A stretch of 64,000 nt of DNA, taken from contig DHVR01000061.1 in NCBI GenBank assembly GCA_002412765.1, positions 248,001 through 312,000 of the forward strand, in the 5' to 3' direction. Shown here in pieces: positions 1 through 7,778 of this stretch. A program made the position numbers and the translations under genes. This DNA comes from Leptolinea sp. UBA5203. GTDB lineage: Bacteria > Chloroflexota > Anaerolineae > Anaerolineales > Anaerolineaceae. The stretch's first letter is position 1. Each line of letters begins with the position of its first letter. The notes beneath the pieces were generated by a model. It had not been told where the DNA came from. It ran no database searches and saw only the letters and a program-made list of their open reading frames with translations.

Positions 1-149
1 ATATCCGGTTCTTTCAAATCAGTAATAGGGGTTGCACGAAGATCGACAAGTTCAGCAATTTGAACAATTCTCTCGTCGATATCCAATAATGACATGTGAC
101 ATCCTGAACAGCCAGCTAACCAATCACTGGCGATGGTTGGTTTTCCCAT
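1..149 (-). CDS. [NiFe]-hydrogenase small subunit (HoxY/HydS-like), 3' part cut by window edge
   Basis: About 49 N-terminal residues are visible. The protein opens with MGKPTIASDWLAGCSGCHMS, the N-terminal signature of small subunits of soluble NAD(P)-linked (group 3) [NiFe] hydrogenases: W-L-x-G-C-x-G-C-H-M-S followed by a D-x-D-E-R segment. In that family these cysteines bind the [4Fe-4S] cluster next to the NiFe site. A good ribosome site (AAGGAG) precedes the ATG at 149. The gene lies 40 nt downstream of the NuoG/HydA-like gene on the same strand, so it should receive electrons from that module. The large subunit is expected just outside the window. The similar 20-kDa complex I subunit (NuoB) is the alternative, but the CSGCHMS signature and the absence of other nuo genes argue against it. 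Confidence 0.85.
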   Translation of the reverse strand, partial: MGKPTIASDWLAGCSGCHMSLLDIDERIVQIAELVDLRATPITDLKEPD

Positions 150-189
150 AGTTTTCTCCTTTAGAGTTCCGTACTCATCGATAATAACA

Positions 190-2097
190 TTAAGCTTCCA
201 GAATTTCTACCGAGGATACGGATTTTACGATATTCTCTTTCCAATTCTTGGTGTTTAATTTCAAGCCAAGTTTTTCAGCTAGGGCAGCCAAAACAGTTTC
301 ACTGGATTTGACATCTACCGGCGCTGTGAGGGAAGCATTTGTTTTCTGAATCTTCCCTTCCAAATTGATATAATGGCCTTCTGTTTCAGCCCACATTTCA
401 ACCGGGAAAACGACATCCGCTTGAGCAGTCAATTGAGATACATAGCTGGCCTGAACTACCAGGAAGGGAGCTTTTTCAACCAGTTTGACCAATGATGGGG
501 CAGGGACTTCATCGGCCATGGCCATGAAGACAAGCTGATGACCATTGATGGCAAACTTCGCATTGAGTCCCAATTGTTCAGCGGCTACACTATTGGCGCT
601 GCCTTTCAGACTGACGATTTTCTTCTCTGCACCTGCTTTTTTCGCAAGGTCAAGGACGGCAGCCAGATCAGCTTCGTTGGTCAGAGATTTTCCAACCACG
701 AAGACAGGTTTTTTGGCGGCAGCGATCAGTTCAGCAGCCAGGACAAAAGATGCCTCTTTGTTTTGTTTTGCGAAGGCAGCCGTAATCCCCTGAATGGAAG
801 ACAGAATGCCGGATTTGGAGATCAAGGAAACATCGGAAAGATCTGAAAGTTTATTCTCTTTCTCATCGATGACAATCAGTTTGATACCTTTGGGTAAATT
901 GCGTTTGATGAAGAATCCAGCAACTTCGTGAGTATCGACAACATCTTCGCCGATTAAAACCACACAGTCAGCATTTTTGATGTCTTCCAGAGAGCCTTCA
1001 AAAGCACCGCCAGCCAATTTGGCTGCTTTGCTTTGCATGGCGCTGAATTTACCTTCTTCCAGGGAAGTGACCATGTCAGAACCGGCTTTAGCTTTGAACA
1101 ATTCGGTAAAGGCGGCTAAACTCTCTACATTCATGCGCGTGGATGCGGCTGCAGCAATACCGTTGGTATTTTTGCCAACCAGGGATTTCATTTTATCAGA
1201 CGCTACTGTCAAGGCTTCTTCCCAGGTGGAGGCTTTTAATTTGCCATCTTTGCGAACCAGCGGGGTGACAATTCTTTCGCGATCTTCGGTGATGGGCAGG
1301 AAACGGCCAACTTTGCAGATGACCCCTTCATTGACTTTGGCATCCCAATCGCCATTGATTTTGATTAAATTATTATCGCGGGAATATACTTCGATCCCGC
1401 AGCCAATACTGCAACCTGTACATACGGACTTGACTTCCTTCATATCTTCGACGTGGCCGCGATAAGCGCTCCAACGATCGATGATGGCGCCAGTGGGGCA
1501 GACCTGAACACAGGCGCCGCAGGAAATACAGCTGCTCTCGCCGAGGGGATTCCCCAGATCAGCCACCAGGATGCTCTTCGCACCGCGTTCTTCGAAGCCG
1601 AGGGTGAAATTTCCGGCTAATTCGTCACAGGCACGAACGCAGCGGCGGCAAAGAATACAGCGGTTGTGATCGATGATGATATAGGGATGGCTGGCATCCA
1701 CTTCAAAAGGCTGCCAATTTGGGGTTAAGGCCCAGTGGGTCATCCCTTGGCCGTAAGCGGCGTTCTGTAATTCACAATCACCGCCGGTAACCTGACAGAA
1801 GGGGCAAAAATGATTTCTGTCGCTGAAAATCAGGGTTAAGATGAACTTTCGTGCCTTGAGTACTTTTTCGGTATTGGTTTTTACAACCATGTTTTCATAT
1901 ACCGGCAAAGTACAGGAAGTCTGCAACGTTCGTGCACCTTCAATTTCAACAACGCACAAGCGACAACCACCATACGGTGTTAAAGCTGGGTGATCGCATA
2001 AGGTAGGAATATCAATTCCAGCAGATTGTGCCGCTCGTAAAACAGTTGTTCCTTCCGGAACCTGGAGCTTTTTTTCATTAATTGTAATATTGACCAT
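190..2097 (-). CDS. NuoG/HydA/HoxU-like iron-sulfur subunit of NAD(P)-linked hydrogenase
   Basis: A 635-residue electron-transfer subunit. Domains in order: plant-type [2Fe-2S] ferredoxin (residues about 1-80, ligands in the CDHPALTPYGGCRLC region plus a distal Cys); a His-Cys3 cluster motif at about 97-110 (HFCPFC then GGDC); two [4Fe-4S] motifs, CILCRRCVRAC near 147 and CISCGACVQVC near 190; a fourth cluster of the molybdopterin-oxidoreductase type (CTGCSIGCG plus a distal Cys) near 227-262; then a shortened molybdopterin-like fold with no sign of an active site. This layout matches NuoG of complex I and HydA/HoxU of soluble hydrogenases, which wire the flavin subunit to the hydrogenase. 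The neighbours (NuoF upstream, HoxY-like small subunit downstream) support the hydrogenase reading. It has no H-cluster domain, so it is not an [FeFe] hydrogenase. Confidence 0.85.
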   Translation of the reverse strand: MVNITINEKKLQVPEGTTVLRAAQSAGIDIPTLCDHPALTPYGGCRLCVVEIEGARTLQTSCTLPVYENMVVKTNTEKVLKARKFILTLIFSDRNHFCPFCQVTGGDCELQNAAYGQGMTHWALTPNWQPFEVDASHPYIIIDHNRCILCRRCVRACDELAGNFTLGFEERGAKSILVADLGNPLGESSCISCGACVQVCPTGAIIDRWSAYRGHVEDMKEVKSVCTGCSIGCGIEVYSRDNNLIKINGDWDAKVNEGVICKVGRFLPITEDRERIVTPLVRKDGKLKASTWEEALTVASDKMKSLVGKNTNGIAAAASTRMNVESLAAFTELFKAKAGSDMVTSLEEGKFSAMQSKAAKLAGGAFEGSLEDIKNADCVVLIGEDVVDTHEVAGFFIKRNLPKGIKLIVIDEKENKLSDLSDVSLISKSGILSSIQGITAAFAKQNKEASFVLAAELIAAAKKPVFVVGKSLTNEADLAAVLDLAKKAGAEKKIVSLKGSANSVAAEQLGLNAKFAINGHQLVFMAMADEVPAPSLVKLVEKAPFLVVQASYVSQLTAQADVVFPVEMWAETEGHYINLEGKIQKTNASLTAPVDVKSSETVLAALAEKLGLKLNTKNWKENIVKSVSSVEILEA

Positions 2098-2138
2098 TAT
2101 GAGCCCTCTTTAAATCGTACTTTCTATGACAGTGTAAG

Positions 2139-3773
2139 CTAGATTCGATGTCCACTCATCGGACAGGCGCCCGAGGGACAAACTTTTAAGCGGATGTGAG
2201 CTTCCACTTCCGCACGGAAGTAATTCATGATATCCCGTAAGGGAGTCCCGGCAGTTTGCCCCAGGCCACAATTGGACATTTGGAACAAATTGTCGCTAAT
2301 TGACTTGAGGTCATCCAGCTCCTGAAGGGTTGCTGAGCCTTCTGAAATATTGGTGAGTATTTCATAGGCACGCTGATTCCCAATTCGGCAAGGGTTGCAT
2401 TTTCCACAACTTTCTTTGCGGAAGAAGTTCATCAGCACCTTGGCAAGATCAACCACGCAGGTGGACTGATCACAAATCAGGAGGGCACCGGAGCCTAAGG
2501 CAACACCGGTGTTATTAAAGGAATCAAAATCCATGGGGGTATCTTGCAGGGCGGCAGGGATCATGGAACCACTGGACCCACCCGTTTGTGCTAATTTGAG
2601 CGTACTTCCTGCGCGCATGCCTTTCCCATATAGGGATATGACTTCCCGCAGGGTAATGCCCATGGGAACCTCGATCAAGCCGGTATTATTGACATGTCCC
2701 ATGATGGTATACACTTTGGTTCCGGGACTGCTTTTGGTGCCAATACCTTTGAACCAATCTGCTCCATTACGAACAATAGCTGGGACGTTTGCTAAGGTTT
2801 CCACATTATTGATCAGGGTGGGTTTACCCCACAGCCCAGAGGTTGTCGGGTACGGCGGGCGCGAACGAGGTTCGCCTCGTCTGCCTTCCATGGATTCCAA
2901 CAAAGCCGTTTCCTCACCGCAGATATAGGCGCCGGCACCGCTGTGAACATGAACATTGAAGGTGAAATCTGAGCCAAAGATATGCTCACCTAAAATACCC
3001 ATCTCCATAGCTTGCTCGATGGCCAGCCGCAGTCGTTCCTGAGCCAGGGCATATTCACCACGCACATACACGTAGCCTTCACTGGCTCCTACGGCGTATC
3101 CGGCGATGGCCATGGCTTCGATCACGCTGTGAGGATCACCTTCAATCAACACCCGGTCTTTGAAGGTTCCTGGTTCAGCTTCATCGGCGTTACAGATGAC
3201 ATATTTTTGTGCGCCCTTGGCCGAGGCAACAAAACCCCATTTCTGCCCGGCAGGGAATCCAGCACCACCCCGCCCGCGAAGACCGGAGTTTTTGATCAAG
3301 CTGATCAATTGTGTGGGATCCATCTCTGTGAGGACTTTTCCAAGAGCAACATAGCCATCATGCATAATGTAATCATCAATGCTGGTTGGGTCAATCAAAC
3401 CGGCGCGGCTGAGCACAATACGATGCTCTGCCGGCAGGGTGCCTTTTCGGGCAGCTAACCAGGCGATATGACCGGAGAGTTCTTTTATCGGGGCTTGATA
3501 ATCAACTGCGATACGGCCTTTGTAAAGATGTTCTTCAACAATAAATGGCACATCTTCTGGTTTGACCGGTCCGTAAATGACAGCTTCCGGATAAACAATT
3601 ACAATGGGAGCGGCGTCATTTCTGCCTACATCACCGACCATGGTGAGAGAAATTTCCTCTTCCATGTTGAATTTTTTGATTTCCTGCTGAAGACGGTTAT
3701 ATACATCCTGAGCACCCAGTTCCATGCTGCGAGGATCACTTGAGACTAATACCATTGAACGATACGGTTTCAT
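2139..3773 (-). CDS. NuoF-like NADH-binding flavoprotein subunit (second copy, no ferredoxin tail)
   Basis: A 544-residue diaphorase subunit. It has an N-terminal thioredoxin-like domain (about 1-90), the FMN/NADH Rossmann region with GRGGAGFPAGQKW near residue 167 and an ICNADEAEPGTFKDR segment, an SLBB-like region, and the N3-type [4Fe-4S] motif ESCGKCNPCRIG near residue 455. It ends after a conserved CPSGACP segment and lacks the two extra [4Fe-4S] motifs of its paralogue at 4333-6117. The N-terminal domain keeps the fold signature (IVIVYPEAVIY) but has no cysteine at all: the usual C-x4-C and C-x3-C are replaced by S/S and D/N. The start follows a reasonable RBS and the gene is 11 nt from the upstream NuoE. 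It probably oxidises or reduces NAD(P)H in the hydrogenase complex, or in an alternative complex made with the second NuoE. Confidence 0.85.
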   Translation of the reverse strand: MKPYRSMVLVSSDPRSMELGAQDVYNRLQQEIKKFNMEEEISLTMVGDVGRNDAAPIVIVYPEAVIYGPVKPEDVPFIVEEHLYKGRIAVDYQAPIKELSGHIAWLAARKGTLPAEHRIVLSRAGLIDPTSIDDYIMHDGYVALGKVLTEMDPTQLISLIKNSGLRGRGGAGFPAGQKWGFVASAKGAQKYVICNADEAEPGTFKDRVLIEGDPHSVIEAMAIAGYAVGASEGYVYVRGEYALAQERLRLAIEQAMEMGILGEHIFGSDFTFNVHVHSGAGAYICGEETALLESMEGRRGEPRSRPPYPTTSGLWGKPTLINNVETLANVPAIVRNGADWFKGIGTKSSPGTKVYTIMGHVNNTGLIEVPMGITLREVISLYGKGMRAGSTLKLAQTGGSSGSMIPAALQDTPMDFDSFNNTGVALGSGALLICDQSTCVVDLAKVLMNFFRKESCGKCNPCRIGNQRAYEILTNISEGSATLQELDDLKSISDNLFQMSNCGLGQTAGTPLRDIMNYFRAEVEAHIRLKVCPSGACPMSGHRI

Positions 3774-3784
3774 GTTTCCCTCTC

Positions 3785-4264
3785 CTAGTTGTATTTCGAT
3801 AAAATATCGGGAACTTGATCAGGTGTGACGTTGCCGTAGATATCTTCATCCACAACGACAACCGGGCCTACACCACACAACCCCAAACAACTGGTTGTGA
3901 TTAATGTCCATTTGCCGTCTGATGAGGTATCGTCCTCAGCGAGGTTAAGATTCTCTTGTAAAGCTTGCCATACTTCGCGCCCACCGACTACATGGCAGGG
4001 AGCGCTTTCGCAAAACTGAATAACATGCCTGCCGCGTTTCTTGGTGGATAACATCCTGTAAAACGTTGTTACTCCAAAAAGCTGGCTTTTAGGAGCCTTA
4101 ATCATGCGACTTATATGTTCGAGTGCTTCACTTGGAACATAGCCCAATTCTTTATTGACCTCATTCAGAATTGGAATCAGTTCGTCTCGGGTTGAGCCGT
4201 ACTTCTTAACTATTGTTTCAACTACCTCAAGTACTTTATGATTATTTCCGTTTTGGTTGGTCAT
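3785..4264 (-). CDS. NuoE-like [2Fe-2S] thioredoxin-fold subunit (second copy)
   Basis: A 159-residue protein of the complex I 24-kDa (NuoE/HydC/HoxE) family. It has an N-terminal helical region (about 1-75) and a thioredoxin-like [2Fe-2S] domain with all four ligands present: FCESAPC (C-x4-C, near residue 95) and SCLGLC (C-x3-C, near residue 135), followed by GPVVVVDEDIYGNV. In this family the cluster sits beside the FMN of NuoF. The gene is sandwiched between two NuoF genes and lies 11 nt before the second, which suggests NuoE/NuoF pairing by position. Length is normal for the family. Confidence 0.88.
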   Translation of the reverse strand: MTNQNGNNHKVLEVVETIVKKYGSTRDELIPILNEVNKELGYVPSEALEHISRMIKAPKSQLFGVTTFYRMLSTKKRGRHVIQFCESAPCHVVGGREVWQALQENLNLAEDDTSSDGKWTLITTSCLGLCGVGPVVVVDEDIYGNVTPDQVPDILSKYN

Positions 4265-4332
4265 GTATTCACTCCACGTATGGTTTGCAAAACAAGAGAA
4301 CCGGTTTTGGATAATCTTGTTATTGGCTCGTA

Positions 4333-6117
4333 CTAGTTGATTTCGATGGCGTTGAAATTACAGACTTGGGTGCAGATTCCACAACGAATACAAGTATTCA
4401 TGTCAATCGTATGGGTTTGGCGGCGTTCTCCAGAGATTGCATTGACCGGGCAGTTTCTTGCACAGACCGTACAACCGGTACATGCGCCTTCCACGATTTC
4501 ATAACGAATTAAGGCACGACACGATTTTGCAGGGCAGCGTTTTTCATGAATATGGGCTTCATACTCATCGCGGAAATGTTCCAGTGTGCTGATGACAGGA
4601 TTGGGAGCTCCTTGTCCAAGTCCGCACAGGCTGGTGGCGCGAATTTCTTCACACAGCATTTCCAGCTTGTCGATATCACTGGCTTCACCCTTGCCTTCAC
4701 ATATACGGGTGAGGATTTCCAGAATGCGGCGATTCCCAACACGGCAGGGAACGCATTTCCCGCAGCTTTCATCCTGGGTGAAATCCATGAAGAAACGGGC
4801 AATATCGACCATGCAGGTATCTTCGTCCATGACGATCATACCGCCGGAGCCCATCATGGAGCCAGCCTGGGTTAGGGATTCATAGTCAACGGGCAGATCC
4901 AAATACTTCTTGGGGAGACAACCGCCCATTGGGCCGCCTGTCTGAACTGCTTTGAAATCCTTGCCATTTTTAATACCACCGCCCACTTCGTAAATAATCT
5001 CACGCAGCGTGATGCCAAAGGGGACTTCGATCAGGCCGGTATTAACCACATCGCCAGCCAAAGCAAATGTTTTGGTACCTTTGCTTTTCTCGGTTCCCAT
5101 GGATGAAAACCATTCAGCACCCTTCAAGATAATCTGGGGCACATTTGCATAGGTTTCCACGTTGTTGTTATTGGTGGGTTTCTTCCACAGGCCGCTGGTG
5201 GCAGGGAAGGGAGGCCTGGTGCTGGGTTCGCCGCGCTTGCCTTCAATAGAAGCGATCAAGGCAGTCTCTTCACCGCACACGAAAGCGCCGGCGCCCATAC
5301 GAACTTCCAGATCAAAGGAAAAATTGGTTCCTAAAATATTCTTACCCAACAAACCCATTTCCTTGGCTTGTTTGATGGCAAGACGCATGGTTTTTACGGC
5401 AATCGGATATTCAGCACGGCAGTAAATATAACCCTGCTCTGAACCGGTTGCGTAGGCGGTGATGATCATACCTTCGAGCACAGAATGGGGGTCGCTTTCC
5501 AGAACGCGACGGTTCATAAATGCACCAGGATCGCCTTCGTCGGCATTACAGAGCAGGTACTTGGGTGTGCCTGGTGCAGAGCGGGCGAATTGCCATTTTT
5601 TACCAGCCGGGAAGCCAGCGCCGCCACGACCACGCAAGCCGGATTTTAAAACTTCATCGATCACCTGTTCAGGTGTCATCTCTGTCAAGACTTTCCCCAG
5701 AGCCATGTAGCCATCTTCGGCGATATACTCTTCGATGTTTTCTGGATCGATCTTGCCGCAGTTGCGCAGAACAACACGTTTTTCCTTGGATTTTGGGGGT
5801 CCAAGTTCTTCATCGACAGCGACTTGTTGTTCAATACGTAGTTTTTCTACAATTCTGCCTTTTAGGAAGTGTTCCTCAACTAAAAATGGGATATCCTCAA
5901 CTTTAAGGTTCGCATAATGTACTCCTTCGGGATAAACCATAAGATCCGGTCCAAATTGGGTCGGATTACCGATGTGGGATGTCTCTAAAACCTGAATTTC
6001 GTCGATCAAACCCTGAGCCACAAGTTCATCATTTAATTTATCGATGATCTTATGCGCTCCTTTTTCAATACAAACTGGATCTACTGATACCAATATGTGT
6101 GCACGAAAAAATGGCAT
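4333..6117 (-). CDS. NuoF/HydB-like flavoprotein with C-terminal 2x[4Fe-4S] ferredoxin domain
   Basis: A 594-residue protein with the HydB architecture of NAD(P)-linked and electron-bifurcating hydrogenases. Order: thioredoxin-like domain (1-95), FMN/NADH domain (GRGGAGFPAGKKW near 165, CNADEGDPGAF near 190), SLBB-like region, [4Fe-4S] motif ESCGKCVPCRVG near 465, and a C-terminal ferredoxin with CTGCTVCARNCP near 546 and CIRCGICTQVC near 576. In characterised HydB enzymes this tail is part of the ferredoxin-linked branch, so this copy is the better candidate for the bifurcating flavin subunit; that role is inference. The N-terminal domain keeps only one of four expected cluster cysteines (S, C, H, P at the ligand positions). 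AAGGTAAG precedes the ATG. Confidence 0.88.
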   Translation of the reverse strand: MPFFRAHILVSVDPVCIEKGAHKIIDKLNDELVAQGLIDEIQVLETSHIGNPTQFGPDLMVYPEGVHYANLKVEDIPFLVEEHFLKGRIVEKLRIEQQVAVDEELGPPKSKEKRVVLRNCGKIDPENIEEYIAEDGYMALGKVLTEMTPEQVIDEVLKSGLRGRGGAGFPAGKKWQFARSAPGTPKYLLCNADEGDPGAFMNRRVLESDPHSVLEGMIITAYATGSEQGYIYCRAEYPIAVKTMRLAIKQAKEMGLLGKNILGTNFSFDLEVRMGAGAFVCGEETALIASIEGKRGEPSTRPPFPATSGLWKKPTNNNNVETYANVPQIILKGAEWFSSMGTEKSKGTKTFALAGDVVNTGLIEVPFGITLREIIYEVGGGIKNGKDFKAVQTGGPMGGCLPKKYLDLPVDYESLTQAGSMMGSGGMIVMDEDTCMVDIARFFMDFTQDESCGKCVPCRVGNRRILEILTRICEGKGEASDIDKLEMLCEEIRATSLCGLGQGAPNPVISTLEHFRDEYEAHIHEKRCPAKSCRALIRYEIVEGACTGCTVCARNCPVNAISGERRQTHTIDMNTCIRCGICTQVCNFNAIEIN

Positions 6118-6168
6118 TTCTTACCTTCTGTTTCGGTCAAAATTCGATTAATGACCTTGAGATTAAAA

Positions 6169-6537
6169 TTAGGATTCGATGACGAATTCTTTAAGAATTT
6201 TGCCACCGAGGATATGTTCTTTGACGATTTTTCTTGCAATATCTGGCGTAACTTTGCCATAAGACACTTTAGCCTGTTCGCCAATGACAATTTGAACGAT
6301 CGGTTCAAATGAATCTAGGCCAATATTACCTGTCTGACGGATTACAATGCCTTCAAGTTTTTGATCTTCAATGAGGTTAAGAAACTCTTTTAGCGTTTCT
6401 CTTGCACCAGCCGCAATGCCTACAGTGCCCATACCAATGATGATTTGAGTATTGCCGGCAGTTGATTTCGCTTGTTGGTTTTTTAGAGCTTCTTCACGAA
6501 CGCGCTTCAAATCTTCCAGGGATTTTACTTTCGACAT
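6169..6537 (-). CDS. Cysteine-free thioredoxin-like ferredoxin-family protein
   Basis: A 122-residue stand-alone protein resembling the thioredoxin-like [2Fe-2S] domain found at the N-terminus of HydB/NuoF subunits. The fold landmarks are present: the I-I-I-G-M-G-T-V-G-I-A-A-G-A turn, then the Q-T-G-N-I-G-L-D segment, and a C-terminal K-x-x-V-K-E-H-I region. It contains no cysteine. The four ligand positions read G, G (C-x4-C) and N, D (C-x3-C), so it cannot hold a cluster in the usual way. It sits inside the hydrogenase operon between the HATPase gene and HydB. It may serve as a structural subunit or assembly partner. GGAG precedes the ATG. Confidence 0.8.
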   Translation of the reverse strand: MSKVKSLEDLKRVREEALKNQQAKSTAGNTQIIIGMGTVGIAAGARETLKEFLNLIEDQKLEGIVIRQTGNIGLDSFEPIVQIVIGEQAKVSYGKVTPDIARKIVKEHILGGKILKEFVIES

Positions 6538-6565
6538 TTTAAATCTCCAAATTGATAGATTATTT

Positions 6566-7111
6566 TTATCCGGCTTGAATATCCTGAATGCCTTCTTCGA
6601 GATACTCCCGAATGAATTTCAAAACGGATGGATCCGTTAATGACACACCTTCAAGTTCCTGTTTAATGGGCAGGTCATCAAATTCAAAAACTAATTCGTC
6701 GACCTGATATCTAAAAATCCAGTGAATTTCTTGATACCCAATTAACAAGGTCAAAATTGTATTAGCTAAATCCCCTAAGGGCATGCGGTCAATATGATCA
6801 AGTTGGAAACGTACAAATACTTTGGTTCCTACTCCAAGTTCGGAGTTGATCGTGAGAAAACCGTTACAAGCTTCGGCTGCTGCTTTGAAGAGAGGAATCC
6901 CCAATCCAACTCTGCGGGTGGTACGGCTGGTTACAAAAGGATCCACGATTTTTGTAACCATTTCGGCATCCATCCCTTTGCCGTTATCTTCTATGTTGAT
7001 ATCGAGCCAATTCTCCTTGCGATTTTCAAAAATGGTAATGATCATCAAGGTTGCACCGGCTGCAACACCATTTTCTGCGATATCCAAAATATGTAAAACG
7101 AGTTCTCTCAA
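6566..7111 (-). CDS. Stand-alone HATPase_c (GHKL ATPase) protein of the hydrogenase operon
   Basis: A 181-residue protein with a GHKL ATPase domain in its first 110 or so residues: N-box DIAENGVAAGA near residue 10, G1 box DNGKGM near 42, and a G2 region RRVGLGIPLFKAA near 66. There is no dimerisation/phosphoacceptor histidine domain, so it is not a complete sensor kinase. The remaining 70 residues are not recognised. Small ATPases of this kind occur in NADH-dependent hydrogenase operons of fermentative bacteria (established co-occurrence, function unclear). The start is TTG at 7111, supported by AAGGAAG with an 8-nt spacer. The gene lies 13 nt after the upstream NuoE. Confidence 0.82.
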   Translation of the reverse strand: MRELVLHILDIAENGVAAGATLMIITIFENRKENWLDINIEDNGKGMDAEMVTKIVDPFVTSRTTRRVGLGIPLFKAAAEACNGFLTINSELGVGTKVFVRFQLDHIDRMPLGDLANTILTLLIGYQEIHWIFRYQVDELVFEFDDLPIKQELEGVSLTDPSVLKFIREYLEEGIQDIQAG

Positions 7112-7124
7112 AAGGAATACTTCC

Positions 7125-7631
7125 TTAGTTTTGCAACTCTTTGATCAATTGCGGCATTTTATTGGGGCGAACGCGGCCGAACACTTTATCATCAATCACG
7201 ATCACTGGTGCTTGACTGCATGCACCAACACATCGACAAATTTCCAGACTGATTTCCCCATCGGGTGTAGTTTCACCCGGAGCAATGCCCAAAACCTGCT
7301 TGGCTTTATCAATTAACTGTTCTGTGCCGCCAACATAGCAGGCAGTACCCATACAGAATTTGATCACATGCTTTCCAGTCGGTTGGGTTGTAAAAAATGA
7401 ATAGAAAGAGATAACCCCATGAACTGCTTTTTGAGGAACTTGCAAGCGTTTTGCTACATAGGCCTGCATCGGTACTGAAATGAATCCAATCACTGATTGC
7501 ATTTCATTCAGAACTACCATGGTTGAACCAGGCGTATCTTTATGTTCATCAATAATGCGGTCAATAGTTTTTAACTGTTGTGCATTCGCGAGGGGATCGC
7601 TGTCAGGGATCCGTTCAAGGATGTCTACCAT
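7125..7631 (-). CDS. NuoE/HydC-like [2Fe-2S] subunit (first copy)
   Basis: A 168-residue NuoE-family subunit, the first gene of the structural hydrogenase operon. It has an N-terminal helical bundle (about 1-85), then a thioredoxin-like domain with intact ligands FCMGTAC (near residue 93) and RCVGAC (near 133) and the following APVIVIDDKVFGRV strand. It should carry the [2Fe-2S] cluster that exchanges electrons with the NuoF/HydB flavin. AGGAG with a short spacer precedes the ATG at 7631, and a sigma70-like promoter lies about 70-95 nt upstream. Confidence 0.88.
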   Translation of the reverse strand: MVDILERIPDSDPLANAQQLKTIDRIIDEHKDTPGSTMVVLNEMQSVIGFISVPMQAYVAKRLQVPQKAVHGVISFYSFFTTQPTGKHVIKFCMGTACYVGGTEQLIDKAKQVLGIAPGETTPDGEISLEICRCVGACSQAPVIVIDDKVFGRVRPNKMPQLIKELQN

Positions 7632-7697
7632 TGTGACTCCTACTTCCTTCCATTAAAGATTTTTGATTTGTGAAATTTGGCACGAAGTACCCGTATT

Positions 7698-7727
7698 AGT
7701 TTACCGCGAAAATGCGAAAATGGTCAA
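7698..7727 (-). promoter_or_regulatory. Putative sigma70 promoter of the hydrogenase structural operon
   Basis: On the minus strand TTGACC (7727-7722) is followed after 18 nt by TAAACT (7703-7698), about 60-70 nt upstream of the NuoE start. The spacer is almost filled by two perfect tandem copies of an octamer (GCGAAAAT on the plus strand, 7706-7713 and 7714-7721), a plausible regulator-binding site. Motif match only. Confidence 0.5.
7706..7721. repeat. Perfect tandem octamer inside the hydrogenase promoter spacer
   Basis: Two adjacent identical copies of GCGAAAAT lie exactly between the predicted -10 and -35 boxes. A protein bound here would block or reshape RNA polymerase binding. The regulator is unknown. 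Confidence 0.55.
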
Positions 7728-7778
7728 ATAATAAATGTCACTTTCTTGTGCATGTAAGATCATAAACTATAAATAAGA

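Noticed and set aside
977..1465. Plus-strand open frame of 162 codons inside the NuoG-like gene
   Set aside because: It lies fully antisense to a gene with clear Fe-S motifs, has no RBS support and no recognisable domain.
4546..5906. Several plus-strand open frames antisense to the HydB gene
   Set aside because: They overlap conserved flavin and Fe-S coding sequence and look like frame shadows.
190..7631. Reading the NuoE/F/G-like genes as part of respiratory complex I
   Set aside because: No membrane subunits (NuoA/H/J-N) are present, NuoE and NuoF are duplicated, and the adjacent small subunit has the hydrogenase CSGCHMS signature.
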